A DNA stretch of 64,000 nt. Source: Cognatundibacterium curvum (lineage in GTDB: Bacteria; Pseudomonadota; Gammaproteobacteria; Burkholderiales; Burkholderiaceae_D). This document shows positions 29,075 to 38,477 of this stretch, one piece after another. Position 1 is the first letter of the stretch, and every line of letters begins with the position of its first letter. A model generated the notes under the pieces. That model was given only the letters and a program-made list of their open reading frames with translations. It was not told the DNA's origin and searched no databases. Both the position numbers and the translations under genes were made by a program. The stretch lies in assembly GCF_014284235.1 (NCBI RefSeq), contig NZ_JACOGD010000007.1, positions 62,001 to 126,000 on the forward strand, in the 5' to 3' direction.

Positions 29075-30505
29075 TTACTCCTTGGTCACGCGAAGTAATT
29101 CTTCCGGCGTCGTAATGCCGCTGGCTAACCAGCGCTCGCCATCTTCACGCATGGTTTTCATGCCATCTTTTTGTGCCGCAGCCCGGATTTCTGCCTCCGA
29201 TGCCTGATGGTGAATCTGGGCCCGGATTTCTTCCGTGGTCTGCAATAATTCATACACACCAACGCGGCCCTGATAGCCGGTATGTCCGCAATGATCGCAG
29301 CCAACTGCATGCCATCTGCCACCTTCTTCGCGACGGCAATGGGTACACAGCTTACGCACCAGACGTTGCGCAACCACACCCAACAGCGACGACGATAACA
29401 GGAAAGGTTCTATGCCCATGTCCAGCAAACGTGTGACTGCTGCCGCAGAATCATTGGTATGCAGGGTGGCTAACACCAAATGGCCGGTCAGCGAAGCCTG
29501 CACTGCGATCTGCGCGGTTTCCAGATCACGGATTTCACCGATCATGATTACATCCGGATCCTGACGCAAAATCGCACGCAGAGCCTTGGCGAAACTCATA
29601 TCGATACGCGCATTGACCTGGGTCTGGCCGACGCCCGCCAGTTCATATTCGATAGGATCTTCTACCGTCAGAATATTGGTGGTACCGGCATTCACGCGTG
29701 ACAAAGCAGCATACAAAGTGGTGGTTTTACCCGAGCCGGTCGGCCCGGTCACCAGCACAATGCCATGCGGTTGTGCGATCAGCTTATCAAACTGATTCAA
29801 CACATCCTGGCTCATACCCAGATGACCCAGATCCAGTCGTCCGGCTTCTTTATCCAGCAAACGCAGTACCGCGCGCTCGCCATGTCCGGTCGGCAGTGTG
29901 GAGACACGCACATCGACTGGCTTGCCACCGATACGCAGCGTGATACGGCCATCCTGCGGCAAACGTTTTTCAGCGATATCTAACTGCGCCATGATTTTGA
30001 TACGCGAAATCAGCGAAGCATGGATAGCCTTACGTGGTCTGACCACATCCCGCAATGCGCCATCAACACGGAAGCGCACCACAGAAATCTGTTCAAACGG
30101 TTCGATATGGATATCCGATGCACCATCGCGCAAAGCCTGGGTCAGCAAGGCATTGATCATGCGTATCACTGGCGCATCATCGGCTGATTCCAGCAAATCC
30201 TCAACCGCAGGCATGTCCGACATCAGCTTGGCCAGATCCAGATCTGATTCGACCTCACCCACCACATCCGCAGCATCACCGCCAGAGCCCGCATAGGCCT
30301 TGGCGATCAGCGCAGCCAGCTCATCCTGTGACCGCAAGCTGTATTTAACTTTGCCAAACTTTCTGCCGACTTCAGCAATTGCTGTGGCCGGTGTCTTATC
30401 AGATAAAGAGATTTCCACCGGCGCTTCCGGCAAGGCCGTATCACGGCTGGCGAGTATAGAAAAATCACGCGCAAACCCGAATGGCAATAAGCGATTTTCC
30501 AGCAT
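29075..30505 (-). CDS. gspE: Type II secretion ATPase GspE
   Basis: Hexameric cytosolic ATPase that powers pseudopilus assembly. N-terminal recruitment domain to about residue 110, then Walker A GPTGSGKT (254-261), Asp box (NILTVEDPIEYE), Walker B (DPDVIMIGEIRD) and a CTHC...CDHC zinc motif near 390-410. 476 aa, normal length. The start at 30505 follows the gspD stop by 2 nt. Confidence 0.97.
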   Translation of the reverse strand: MLENRLLPFGFARDFSILASRDTALPEAPVEISLSDKTPATAIAEVGRKFGKVKYSLRSQDELAALIAKAYAGSGGDAADVVGEVESDLDLAKLMSDMPAVEDLLESADDAPVIRMINALLTQALRDGASDIHIEPFEQISVVRFRVDGALRDVVRPRKAIHASLISRIKIMAQLDIAEKRLPQDGRITLRIGGKPVDVRVSTLPTGHGERAVLRLLDKEAGRLDLGHLGMSQDVLNQFDKLIAQPHGIVLVTGPTGSGKTTTLYAALSRVNAGTTNILTVEDPIEYELAGVGQTQVNARIDMSFAKALRAILRQDPDVIMIGEIRDLETAQIAVQASLTGHLVLATLHTNDSAAAVTRLLDMGIEPFLLSSSLLGVVAQRLVRKLCTHCRREEGGRWHAVGCDHCGHTGYQGRVGVYELLQTTEEIRAQIHHQASEAEIRAAAQKDGMKTMREDGERWLASGITTPEELLRVTKE

Positions 30506-30507
30506 GA

Positions 30508-32697
30508 TTATTTGCTTTCTTTATCAGCCTGTGGCGCTTGCTTAGTCTTCGCAGTATCAACAGGCAGCATCAGCTTACCCTTCTCCATACGCATAGAAAA
30601 ATCCATCATATCGCTACTGCGACCAGGTGCCACCTGACCCTGTATGTAGTCGTAGCGATCCAGCGAGATGCTATTGCTTTGCTCTGCATTGCGCACCACG
30701 ATAGGACGCAGGAATACCATCAGATTGGTCTTGCCGCGTTTAGCCGTCTGATATTTAAACAGATTACCAACCAATGGCAGATCGCCCAGCAAAGGGACTT
30801 TTTCATTGGTATCCGATGCATTGTCTTCGATCAGACCGCCCAGTGCCAGAATCTCACCATCCTCCACCAGCACATTGGTCGCAATAGAACGCAGTTTGGT
30901 AATCAGACCTGCTGCGGTCGTGGTCGCTGCGTCATCGACACTGGAGCTTTCCTGGTAGATTGCAAGCTTGACGGTTCCACCTTCAGAAATCTGTGGTTTG
31001 ACGGTCAGTTTCAGACCAATTTCCTTGCGTTCTATGGTCTGGAAAGGATTCACGCCTGAGCCACCGGTCGAGGTAGAGGTCGTGAACTGACCGGTTACAA
31101 AAGGAACGTTTTTACCGACCACCATTTTCGCTTCTTCATTATCCAGCGTCAGCAGATTCGGCATAGACAGGATATTGGTACCGCTCATGCCCTGCAAGGC
31201 ATGTGCGACTGCACCCAGGCCCAGTTTGCCGCCGATCTGGCGGAACAAACCTACCGTCAGACCATTGGACGGTGACGGTGTTTTGGATGTGGCGAGGCTC
31301 AGCAGATTATTGCCATCTTTGGTGAACACACTGCCGCCGCCGACGCGATATTTGCTATTGCTATCCCCGGTCAGGGCTGCCCATTGCACACCGAATTCAT
31401 CGGCTTTATCTGCGGCCACTTCAACGATCAGTGCCTCGACATAGACCTGGGCACGGCGTGCATCGAGCTGGTCTATCACAGCGCGCAGATTTTTATACAC
31501 CGCATCGCTGGCTGTAATGATCAGGGTATTGGTCGCTGCATCAGCCTGAATATATCCGGCGGCACCACCAGCCGCACCGGAGGCCGCGCTGTTGCTGCCG
31601 GAAGATTGCGGCAGGCCACCACCGGTCACGCCTGAATTCGAACCCGCATTCCCCAGCGAGAAGCCGGTACCTGTCTGCGCACCGGCACCAGCACCTGGCG
31701 TGCTAGCGCCAGTATTCGACAAGCCTGAGCTGGCAGGCTGGGCGCTGGTATCGCCAGTCACGATAGAACGCAGGGTCGCCGCCAGCTTCACCGCTTCGGC
31801 ATTACGCAGATACACCACATGTACATTGCCCGGCAAAGTAGTAGGCTGATCCAGTTTCGCGACGATGGATTTCACCAGATTGGCACGCGCTACCGAAGGA
31901 GCTCGCAACAGCAAAGAATTGGTACGCGAATCCGCCATCAGTATGGTGCGGCCCGCATCAGGCGCACCGGCGCTATTTTCCGTCAGACGGGTCACCATCA
32001 CCGCCAGATCACTGGCGATTGCATGCTTGACCGGGATCACATCCAGATCCACCGCAGCCGGTACATCCAGCGAGGCAATGATCTTATTCAGACGCTTCAG
32101 ATTATCCGCATAATCGGTGATCACCACCGAGTTATTGCCAGGATTCGCATTGATGGTGTTGTTCGGCGAAATCAGCGGGCGCAGGATAGTCACCACATTC
32201 GCTGCCGATTCATAATTCAGGCGGTACACCTGGGTCGCAACCTGGTCGCCTTTGACGGATTCGGCACGCTCACCCTGGGTGGAACTGGTTGGGCCAGGCT
32301 GCAACTTGGCGTCGGCTTCCGGCACTACCTTATAAAAGCCATCGGCATACACCACCGAATAGCCTTGCAGGCGCAAGGTGGAAGTCAGCAGTTTGAAGGC
32401 CTGTTCCTTGGTCAGCGATTTTTCCGAGACCAGATTGATCTGCCCTTTGACGCGCGGATCGATGATGAAGGTCATGCCGGTGTAATGACCGATGGCTTTC
32501 ACAACGGCTTCGATATCGGCCGCTACAAAGTTCAGATCAACGGTGCTGGCGGCGGGATTCTGTGCATACACCGGTGTCACCGCAAAGCAGGCTGCCACCA
32601 GCGCAGCGGCACTGGCCAGCGCAGATAACGGGTACTTAGGTTTGCATAAGGAATGGCTAATCATGGCTGCCTTGTTTTTTGTTGGATATGTTTTCAT
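30508..32697 (-). CDS. gspD: Type II secretion secretin GspD
   Basis: Forms the outer-membrane channel. Signal peptide ends near PVYA/QN (about residue 46); N0 domain (VDLNFVAADIEAVVKAIG), N1-N3 domains, a Gly/Ser/Ala-rich insertion of about 65 residues inside N3, then the secretin barrel with MVVGKNVPFVTGQ and VPLLGDLPLVGNLF. 729 aa. The start at 32697 overlaps the gspN stop by 4 nt. No S-domain pilotin site could be recognised at the C-terminus (DKESK end). Confidence 0.97.
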   Translation of the reverse strand: MKTYPTKNKAAMISHSLCKPKYPLSALASAAALVAACFAVTPVYAQNPAASTVDLNFVAADIEAVVKAIGHYTGMTFIIDPRVKGQINLVSEKSLTKEQAFKLLTSTLRLQGYSVVYADGFYKVVPEADAKLQPGPTSSTQGERAESVKGDQVATQVYRLNYESAANVVTILRPLISPNNTINANPGNNSVVITDYADNLKRLNKIIASLDVPAAVDLDVIPVKHAIASDLAVMVTRLTENSAGAPDAGRTILMADSRTNSLLLRAPSVARANLVKSIVAKLDQPTTLPGNVHVVYLRNAEAVKLAATLRSIVTGDTSAQPASSGLSNTGASTPGAGAGAQTGTGFSLGNAGSNSGVTGGGLPQSSGSNSAASGAAGGAAGYIQADAATNTLIITASDAVYKNLRAVIDQLDARRAQVYVEALIVEVAADKADEFGVQWAALTGDSNSKYRVGGGSVFTKDGNNLLSLATSKTPSPSNGLTVGLFRQIGGKLGLGAVAHALQGMSGTNILSMPNLLTLDNEEAKMVVGKNVPFVTGQFTTSTSTGGSGVNPFQTIERKEIGLKLTVKPQISEGGTVKLAIYQESSSVDDAATTTAAGLITKLRSIATNVLVEDGEILALGGLIEDNASDTNEKVPLLGDLPLVGNLFKYQTAKRGKTNLMVFLRPIVVRNAEQSNSISLDRYDYIQGQVAPGRSSDMMDFSMRMEKGKLMLPVDTAKTKQAPQADKESK

Positions 32698-33467
32698 TTG
32701 AACTCTAACGCGATTACATCCTTGTCGCCGTCTTTGCGGCGCTGCCCCAGCAAATTCAGTAAATTTGCCAACTTTGCTTCATGCCCTTCTTGCGCCCAGG
32801 CTTTACCGGAAAACTGAAACCGGCCCCCTGTTACTGCGCCCTTACCACTTAACATCATCGGACCAGTGACGGTCACCAATCCCACATCCGCATTCAATCC
32901 ATGCAGATCAAAGCGCATTTCATAACTGCCCAAAGGCTTGACCGGTGAAAGCCGCGATGCCATCCCGGTCATCATCAACTGCAACTGGCCATGCGCTTCG
33001 AGCTGATTAGCCGATCTGGAAAAACGCAGATTCTGCCAGCTCAGATGCATCTTACCGGTCGGGCCTATGGTATTCAAAGGAGCACCTAAACCCTCCAGGC
33101 GTTCCGTTGGCAATACCAGTACCGAAGGGCTCACATAAAAATCCGAAAAATTTCCGTTCAGTCTGAGCGCCTGCGACAGCGACTGGCTATTACTGAGTTC
33201 CACATCCAGCTGCCCCAGCAACAGCAAGGGCGAGATTTTCCAGCCAAAGCGGCCCGGAAACAGCGGCGTCACCAGACCATTTTTATCCGCTGCCACACCG
33301 ACAAAAGCCGAACCATTCCAGAACGAGCCCTGTACATCACCCAGACTCAGGCGGCCTTTGCTTTGCTTTTCTAATGCCATACCCAGCCAGCTGGCCGGTA
33401 AAAAAAACAGGATGGTGATCAACACACTAAGCAGTGGGATCAACAACCAGACAATACGTTTCATCAT
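32694..33467 (-). CDS. gspN: Type II secretion protein GspN
   Basis: 257-aa bitopic inner-membrane protein, accessory in many T2SS. One span at about residues 5-25 (LLIPLLSVLITILFFLPAS), then a periplasmic beta-rich domain with LSLGDVQGSFWNGSA and FGWKISPLLLLGQLDVEL, the usual GspN pattern. Between gspM and gspD; 27 nt gap from gspM, 4-nt overlap with gspD. Confidence 0.9.
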   Translation of the reverse strand: MMKRIVWLLIPLLSVLITILFFLPASWLGMALEKQSKGRLSLGDVQGSFWNGSAFVGVAADKNGLVTPLFPGRFGWKISPLLLLGQLDVELSNSQSLSQALRLNGNFSDFYVSPSVLVLPTERLEGLGAPLNTIGPTGKMHLSWQNLRFSRSANQLEAHGQLQLMMTGMASRLSPVKPLGSYEMRFDLHGLNADVGLVTVTGPMMLSGKGAVTGGRFQFSGKAWAQEGHEAKLANLLNLLGQRRKDGDKDVIALEFK

Positions 33468-33494
33468 GCTATTACCTAAATTACCTGTCCGCCA

Positions 33495-33998
33495 TTACCG
33501 CGGATTGGCACGCTGCTGTCTGAGCGTCAGATTCACATTGACCTGCCCGGTTTCCGGCAAGGCATTCAGTTTGGCCTCATCCACCACCACACGCGCAGAT
33601 TTTTGCAACTCGACCAGCCATTCCATCACATTGGCATACGACGCCGACTGTATCTGCAGACGCACCACTTCATCCACCACGCTCAGCGTCTGTGCTTTCA
33701 TGCCGCGTGCACTCAAAGAATTTTCTATCGATTCACGGCTGACCGGTTCCACCATCTGATTCAGATTGGCGGCCAGTTGCGTGTACTGATTATTCATCGC
33801 CGTCATTTCAGCCAGCTTTTGACGATTTTGCGGTATCTCTTTTTGCAAACGGGAAACACCGCTTAAGGCCGGGTCGATCAGGAGTACGAACACCAAGGTG
33901 AGCACCAGCACCACGGCTGCCGCACTCAGCATTTTTTGCTCACGCGGATTACGTGCATTCCAGTACAGGAAAAACTGAGCCAGTAATTCTTTTTGCAT
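33495..33998 (-). CDS. gspM: Type II secretion protein GspM
   Basis: Inner-membrane platform protein that binds GspL. 167 aa, cytoplasmic N-terminus NPREQKMLS, one span at about 23-43, then a periplasmic ferredoxin-like domain. Its ATG shares one base with the gspL stop (TAATG), indicating coupling. Confidence 0.92.
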   Translation of the reverse strand: MQKELLAQFFLYWNARNPREQKMLSAAAVVLVLTLVFVLLIDPALSGVSRLQKEIPQNRQKLAEMTAMNNQYTQLAANLNQMVEPVSRESIENSLSARGMKAQTLSVVDEVVRLQIQSASYANVMEWLVELQKSARVVVDEAKLNALPETGQVNVNLTLRQQRANPR

Positions 33999-35251
33999 TA
34001 TTTTTTTCCTCCGGCGGAAATATGTAATACCCCATCGGAACCGGCTTCCATTTTCAGGGCTTGCTCAGCCAGTGCCTGACGTAATTCATCAACCGGAACG
34101 CCGGATACGGATTTGAGCTTCACATGCAAGACATGATCCTTGAATTCAACATAGGCAATGGCAGCACCTTTGCCCGCCATGACCCGGTCCCAGACCTGGG
34201 CGAACTGGGCATCCATGATGGCAAAATCATTTTGCGCAAACTGCCCGGACAGACGACGGGCCTGATCCAGCTTCTGCTCCATTTGCTTAGGCAAATCTGA
34301 GCTCAGGGTATCTTTTGGGAAGCTGGAGCGGTAAGTCTGTACGATGGCATCATTCATCGCCTTGGCTTCACGTTTCAGCGTGAACCATTCGAAATTCAGG
34401 GCGGCGATATTCAGCACGACCACTGCTGCGGCCAAACCCAGCGGCCAGCGCCAGGCAGCCCAGTCTATCGCTGGTTTGTGTAGCGCTGAAATATCCAGCA
34501 TCAGATCTGGCACGCGTGCCGATACCGAAGCAAGACGACTGCTCCAGTTCAATGCTGCAAAACTCCAGTCAGCGCCCAGTCCTGTGCTTTGCGCGATGCT
34601 CTGCACTGCCTGCAATTCCTGCGCCGGCACCAACACATGCAGCGCAGTGCCGCCAGCGATCAGGTTCAGCATGCGTAAAGCGTCTTCGGTACTGGTATCG
34701 GCCAGACTCAGACCGGCACCGTCAAGCACGCCTTTTCTAAGGCTGATCTCGGTATAAGCATCGGCTGTTTCGAAAGCTGCACTGGCCGCATCCATAGCGG
34801 GTGCGGCTTCCAGCAGCAATTGGGCTGGAAAGGCAGTAATCTTGCGGACATTCCAATCTTTGACCAGATTCGCTGCGGTCTCCAGCCAGGCGCGGTCAGT
34901 CACAGCGACCTGCACCTTGCCATCAGTCACTTCACCGGCGACCATGGCGGCATCCGCCGGATCAGAACTCAGTTGTTCTTCGATCAGGTTCGGCAAAGCC
35001 TGTTTCAGCTTGGCGGCAGTCATGGGAGGCACAGCCACGCTGAGCAGACTGACATCTGACGCTGCCAGCAGCAACGATAACTGACGCGCACCGTCAGCCA
35101 GACTGCGCAATTGCGCCAGCGTCTGCTGCCCTTGCTGCATCAGTTGCCCTTCCGCTGAATACAGCGCAAAGGATAAAGGAGTGGTTAGCCAGTCGGGGCG
35201 GGATTGCGCCACACCCCTGGGGGGCAAAGAAATATACAGTGTACTTGCCAT
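33998..35251 (-). CDS. gspL: Type II secretion protein GspL
   Basis: Inner-membrane protein that recruits the GspE ATPase. 417 aa: an actin-like cytoplasmic domain (about 1-255), one span at about 265-285 (LGLAAAVVVLNIAALNF) and a periplasmic domain ending VPVDELRQALAEQALKMEAG. Starts 7 nt after the gspK stop; followed by gspM with a 1-nt overlap. Confidence 0.92.
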   Translation of the reverse strand: MASTLYISLPPRGVAQSRPDWLTTPLSFALYSAEGQLMQQGQQTLAQLRSLADGARQLSLLLAASDVSLLSVAVPPMTAAKLKQALPNLIEEQLSSDPADAAMVAGEVTDGKVQVAVTDRAWLETAANLVKDWNVRKITAFPAQLLLEAAPAMDAASAAFETADAYTEISLRKGVLDGAGLSLADTSTEDALRMLNLIAGGTALHVLVPAQELQAVQSIAQSTGLGADWSFAALNWSSRLASVSARVPDLMLDISALHKPAIDWAAWRWPLGLAAAVVVLNIAALNFEWFTLKREAKAMNDAIVQTYRSSFPKDTLSSDLPKQMEQKLDQARRLSGQFAQNDFAIMDAQFAQVWDRVMAGKGAAIAYVEFKDHVLHVKLKSVSGVPVDELRQALAEQALKMEAGSDGVLHISAGGKK

Positions 35252-35258
35252 TTTTTAT

Positions 35259-36275
35259 TTAGTTTTCCCTGACCCAAAGCACATTGGTCGTTGCATCATC
35301 CGCCCGCTCTATCAGCGCACTCACATCCAGAGCGGAACGGTTCATTTTCACTTTTCCATTCACTACAAAAAAATTGGTCCAGACCTGCGCATCTTTTTCC
35401 GTCATACCCTTGGCTTTCTCAGGAAAGCGGTTTTGAAAATCGGGTAAATCACGGAAGTAAGCACGGTCGCGGCTGGCGACGATCAATGCCGCATCACCCA
35501 TGCTTACGCCGTCGATACGGGCGGACAACACTTCCGGTGGTGCGGTATTGAGATTAATCGGCGTAATTCCGCTGCGACGAGGCAGAACGGTGACATAGAA
35601 TCGCAACTTGAGCAACATTTCCGGGGTAAATCCGGGCACAGACAACAAATCATCGACCTGCATAAAGCGCAAATACTGCACTTCAAATTGTGCATTGCCG
35701 GTTTGACTGGTAACAGTTTTATTCGGATCAGGCGGCGTACTGTCGGGTGCACCTTTAGGCACGACCGGTTTGCTCTGGGTTTGTGCCAGCACGGCCGCCG
35801 TGCGTTTTGCCAATTCCGGACTCATACGCAGATTCGTCAGCAAGCGCGCAAAAACCGCGACTTCCCTCGCATCTGCCATACCATCGGTGGCCAGATTATT
35901 CAGGTTATACAGCGCTTGCGCATCGACGATTTGCCCGGACAGACTGGCTTCGCTGGCCTCGGTATCGGCACGTCCGTTTTCCACGTATTGATCGAGCCGG
36001 GTATCTTCCAGCTTGACCGACCAGGGCTCACCCAGATGATCGACCTTGGCCGACTGGCGCGCGTCTTCGCGCAGGATCAGACGTGCCCAGTCGATGGCGC
36101 CACGTAATATCCATTTTTTTTGTAATTGCATGCGCTGATTTTCTATCGAGCGCACCTGTACCTGCTGTTCCCAGAACAGACTGGCGACAATCGTGATGGC
36201 GAGGGTGGTTAACAGCAGCGCTGTGACTACGGCCACACCGCTTTGCTTTTTCTGTCTTTTACGTGGTGTCGCCAT
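35259..36275 (-). CDS. gspK: Type II secretion minor pseudopilin GspK
   Basis: Caps the pseudopilus tip with GspI and GspJ. Prepilin-type leader ends QSG/VAVVTALL (about residue 13); the glutamate usual at +5 is absent, as is normal for GspK. The 338-aa length, with a large helical insertion (VYNLNNLATDG-type motif, here DAQALYNLNNLATDG) and a helix-hairpin-helix-like INLNTAPPEVLSARI, identifies it. Overlaps gspJ by 1 nt. Confidence 0.95.
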   Translation of the reverse strand: MATPRKRQKKQSGVAVVTALLLTTLAITIVASLFWEQQVQVRSIENQRMQLQKKWILRGAIDWARLILREDARQSAKVDHLGEPWSVKLEDTRLDQYVENGRADTEASEASLSGQIVDAQALYNLNNLATDGMADAREVAVFARLLTNLRMSPELAKRTAAVLAQTQSKPVVPKGAPDSTPPDPNKTVTSQTGNAQFEVQYLRFMQVDDLLSVPGFTPEMLLKLRFYVTVLPRRSGITPINLNTAPPEVLSARIDGVSMGDAALIVASRDRAYFRDLPDFQNRFPEKAKGMTEKDAQVWTNFFVVNGKVKMNRSALDVSALIERADDATTNVLWVREN

Positions 36276-36970
36276 CAGCTCGCCCCCAGCAAAAACACTT
36301 TAATCATAGGGGCGTCTCGCCCCTTTACTTGCAGCGAGACTTCCAGGCCTGACAGCTTCTCAGTTTTTGGACCTGCAGGTGTCGGCGGAAAGGCTGGATT
36401 CTGCGGCGTTTGACCGCCCGGATTCTGCACATCATTGCCACCAACGCGCCAACCGGTTTCGCCCTGCTTCCAGGTCCGCATTGCTATCGAATTCACGCCG
36501 GTTTGCAGGGTGATGACGCGCGCGCCATCGGTGTCGCCGACTGCACCTTCCCAATCGCGCTCCAAGGCTGTGATTTCGCGCCGTGGCGGCAGCTCACGCC
36601 GACCGAGTGCACCTTCTACTACGCTGTATGCGACCACCTGATAGCGGACTGGCTGCCCGTCTTCAAAAACGGAACGTATTAACACCAGCTTATTGCCGGC
36701 CGCATTGAGTACGCTGCGCCCCGGCAGCATCACGGCATCCATCAGATGCGCGCAGTCATTTTCCATTTGCGCAAAGGCCAGCTGTATGCCACGGGTCTGT
36801 GCCATTTCGGCATTCAAAGCCTGACGCGCACGCACGATGCTGTCCAGCCCGCGCCAGCCCAGCACGGCGACGATTGCCAGGATAGTGATCGCCACCAGTA
36901 ATTCAATTAAGGTAAATCCGGCGCTGCGCCTGCGCGTGAGCTTGAGCTTGAGCTTGACCTTATAGGGCAT
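36275..36970 (-). CDS. gspJ: Type II secretion minor pseudopilin GspJ
   Basis: 231 aa. Basic leader KVKLKLKLTRRRSAG is cleaved before FTLIELLVA (G18/F19), with Glu at +5. Downstream RGLDSIVRARQAL and a beta domain fit GspJ. Its start lies within the last 11 nt of gspI. Confidence 0.93.
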   Translation of the reverse strand: MPYKVKLKLKLTRRRSAGFTLIELLVAITILAIVAVLGWRGLDSIVRARQALNAEMAQTRGIQLAFAQMENDCAHLMDAVMLPGRSVLNAAGNKLVLIRSVFEDGQPVRYQVVAYSVVEGALGRRELPPRREITALERDWEGAVGDTDGARVITLQTGVNSIAMRTWKQGETGWRVGGNDVQNPGGQTPQNPAFPPTPAGPKTEKLSGLEVSLQVKGRDAPMIKVFLLGAS

Positions 36971-37346
36971 TTGGCACCACCTGGGTCAGCTTGATAATAC
37001 GGCGATCAGGCTTACTGATTTCAGTCACATAGACTTCAACCCGCCGGAATGAGGGATTCGGCGTGGCGATCACATGCTCTTCGCACATCAGCTTGAGTTC
37101 GGCTTGCGGACATTCAAAACTGCGCTCACCCAATGCCGGCCACTCGCGTGCGAGGCGGATTTGCGCCAGCCGGTTTTCTGCCGACCAGGTCGCCATCATC
37201 GCAGCGCGCAAATCGGCGCTATTCTGGGTCAGGCTGCCGATGGCGCGCAGGCTGGCACTCAGTGCCGTACCCACGATCACCAGTGCAACCAGGACTTCGA
37301 GCAGAGTAAAACCCCGTTGACGCGTAGACAAAGACTTACTCAACAT
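36960..37346 (-). CDS. gspI: Type II secretion minor pseudopilin GspI
   Basis: 128 aa, prepilin leader ends RQRG/FTLLEVLVALVI (G12/F13, Glu at +5), then the short GspI beta domain with NRLAQIRLAREWP. Overlaps gspH by 11 nt and gspJ by 11 nt, so translation of H-I-J is tightly linked. Confidence 0.93.
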   Translation of the reverse strand: MLSKSLSTRQRGFTLLEVLVALVIVGTALSASLRAIGSLTQNSADLRAAMMATWSAENRLAQIRLAREWPALGERSFECPQAELKLMCEEHVIATPNPSFRRVEVYVTEISKPDRRIIKLTQVVPNAL

Positions 37347-37806
37347 TGAAATGACCTACTCCATCCGCCTGTATGCTGACTGAGGCTTCGCCTGAGCGCA
37401 GCGTCATTACAAAGGGCTTGTCCACCGGCTCGCGTCCAAACACAACACGTGCAGCCAGTGCAGTGTTGGCTGCAGGCGGGTCCATTAGCAATTCCATAGG
37501 AGAAACCTCAAACTGACGCTCGCGCAGCAGTTCATCTTTCAGCGGCGACCATTTCTGATCCTGACGTATCAAAAAACGGTAGGCAAACTGATCGGCTTCA
37601 AATGCCACCGGCAAATTGCGCAGTATGGCTTCATCACGTGCCAGTTGCAGCAAAGACGCAATGCGCTTGGCATCGGTTTCCAGACGCTGGCGCTCACTGG
37701 GCATGGCATTCAGGCTGACCATACCCAGCATGATGCCGGCGATCACCACCACCACCAGCATTTCAAGCAAAGTGAAACCACGTTGCCGGCGCAATACTGC
37801 TTTCAC
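37336..37806 (-). CDS. gspH: Type II secretion minor pseudopilin GspH
   Basis: 156 aa with leader RRQRG/FTLLEMLVVVVIAG (G10/F11). The region RQRLETDAKRIASLLQLARDEAILRN is the family's helix, of which I cite only the position, about 45-70. Starts 3 nt after the gspG stop. Confidence 0.93.
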   Translation of the reverse strand: MKAVLRRQRGFTLLEMLVVVVIAGIMLGMVSLNAMPSERQRLETDAKRIASLLQLARDEAILRNLPVAFEADQFAYRFLIRQDQKWSPLKDELLRERQFEVSPMELLMDPPAANTALAARVVFGREPVDKPFVMTLRSGEASVSIQADGVGHFNVE

Positions 37807-37809
37807 AGC

Positions 37810-38271
37810 TTACAGGTCCCAGGAACCGATATCCGCATTGATACCTGTGCCACCCGGCTGACTATCTGCCCCATAAGAAAACACATCGATCTCACCTTTC
37901 ACACCTGGTGACAGATATTGATAAGGATTACCCCAAGGATCTTTAGGCATTTTTTCCAGATAGCCATCGGTTTTCCAGCCATTTGCAGCCGGGCCTGTGG
38001 TTGGTTTCGTCAGCAAGGCTTGCAAACCTTGCTCTGTGGTCGGATAACGCTGATTATCGAGGCGGTACAACTTTAAGGCTTGCATGATCACGGAAATATC
38101 CTGCTTGGCAGCAGCGATCTGCGCCTGATCAGTACGCCCCATTACTTTAGGCAAAACAACGGAAGCAAGGATGCCCATAATCACCACGACCACCATGATT
38201 TCAATCAGGGTAAAACCGGCCGAACGGCGACGTTTGGACAGCGAGACAGAATGCGATTGCGAAAACAACAT
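37810..38271 (-). CDS. gspG: Type II secretion major pseudopilin GspG
   Basis: Main subunit of the T2SS pseudopilus. Leader ends RRRSAG/FTLIEIMVVVVIMG (G19/F20 from the chosen start), Glu at +5. The C-terminal calcium-binding loop appears as DPWGNPYQYLSPG and FSYGADSQPGG. I chose the ATG at 38271 (153 aa); an in-frame ATG 78 nt further up would add residues beyond a normal leader and sits against the candidate promoter. First gene of the gsp operon. Confidence 0.95.
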   Translation of the reverse strand: MLFSQSHSVSLSKRRRSAGFTLIEIMVVVVIMGILASVVLPKVMGRTDQAQIAAAKQDISVIMQALKLYRLDNQRYPTTEQGLQALLTKPTTGPAANGWKTDGYLEKMPKDPWGNPYQYLSPGVKGEIDVFSYGADSQPGGTGINADIGSWDL

Positions 38272-38352
38272 ATCAGTTCCTAACAGAAAAATTTCAGAAT
38301 CCGTGTCAGCCAGTTGATACACAAACAGGCTGGCGAACAAAAAGTGCAAGGA

Positions 38353-38358
38353 AGTATA
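38353..38358 (-). promoter_or_regulatory. Candidate -10 box for the gsp operon
   Basis: TATACT on the minus strand, about 80 nt before the gspG start; the -35 region is poor (TAGCTT, 16-nt spacer). The surrounding 38350-38420 is very A/T-rich. Confidence 0.35.
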
Positions 38359-38477
38359 AAGCGTGATAATAATAAAGCTACAGGCTTTTCTTAAAAATAA
38401 AAAAAATTTCTTACCTGATCACATATATCGTTACTTTTCTTCCACCTTCCATCTGCATACTACGCCCTTAATCAGGC

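Noticed and set aside
31819..32628. 269-aa plus-strand frame opposite gspD
   Set aside because: Antisense of a clear secretin; composition (Arg/His/Gln-rich) is an artefact.
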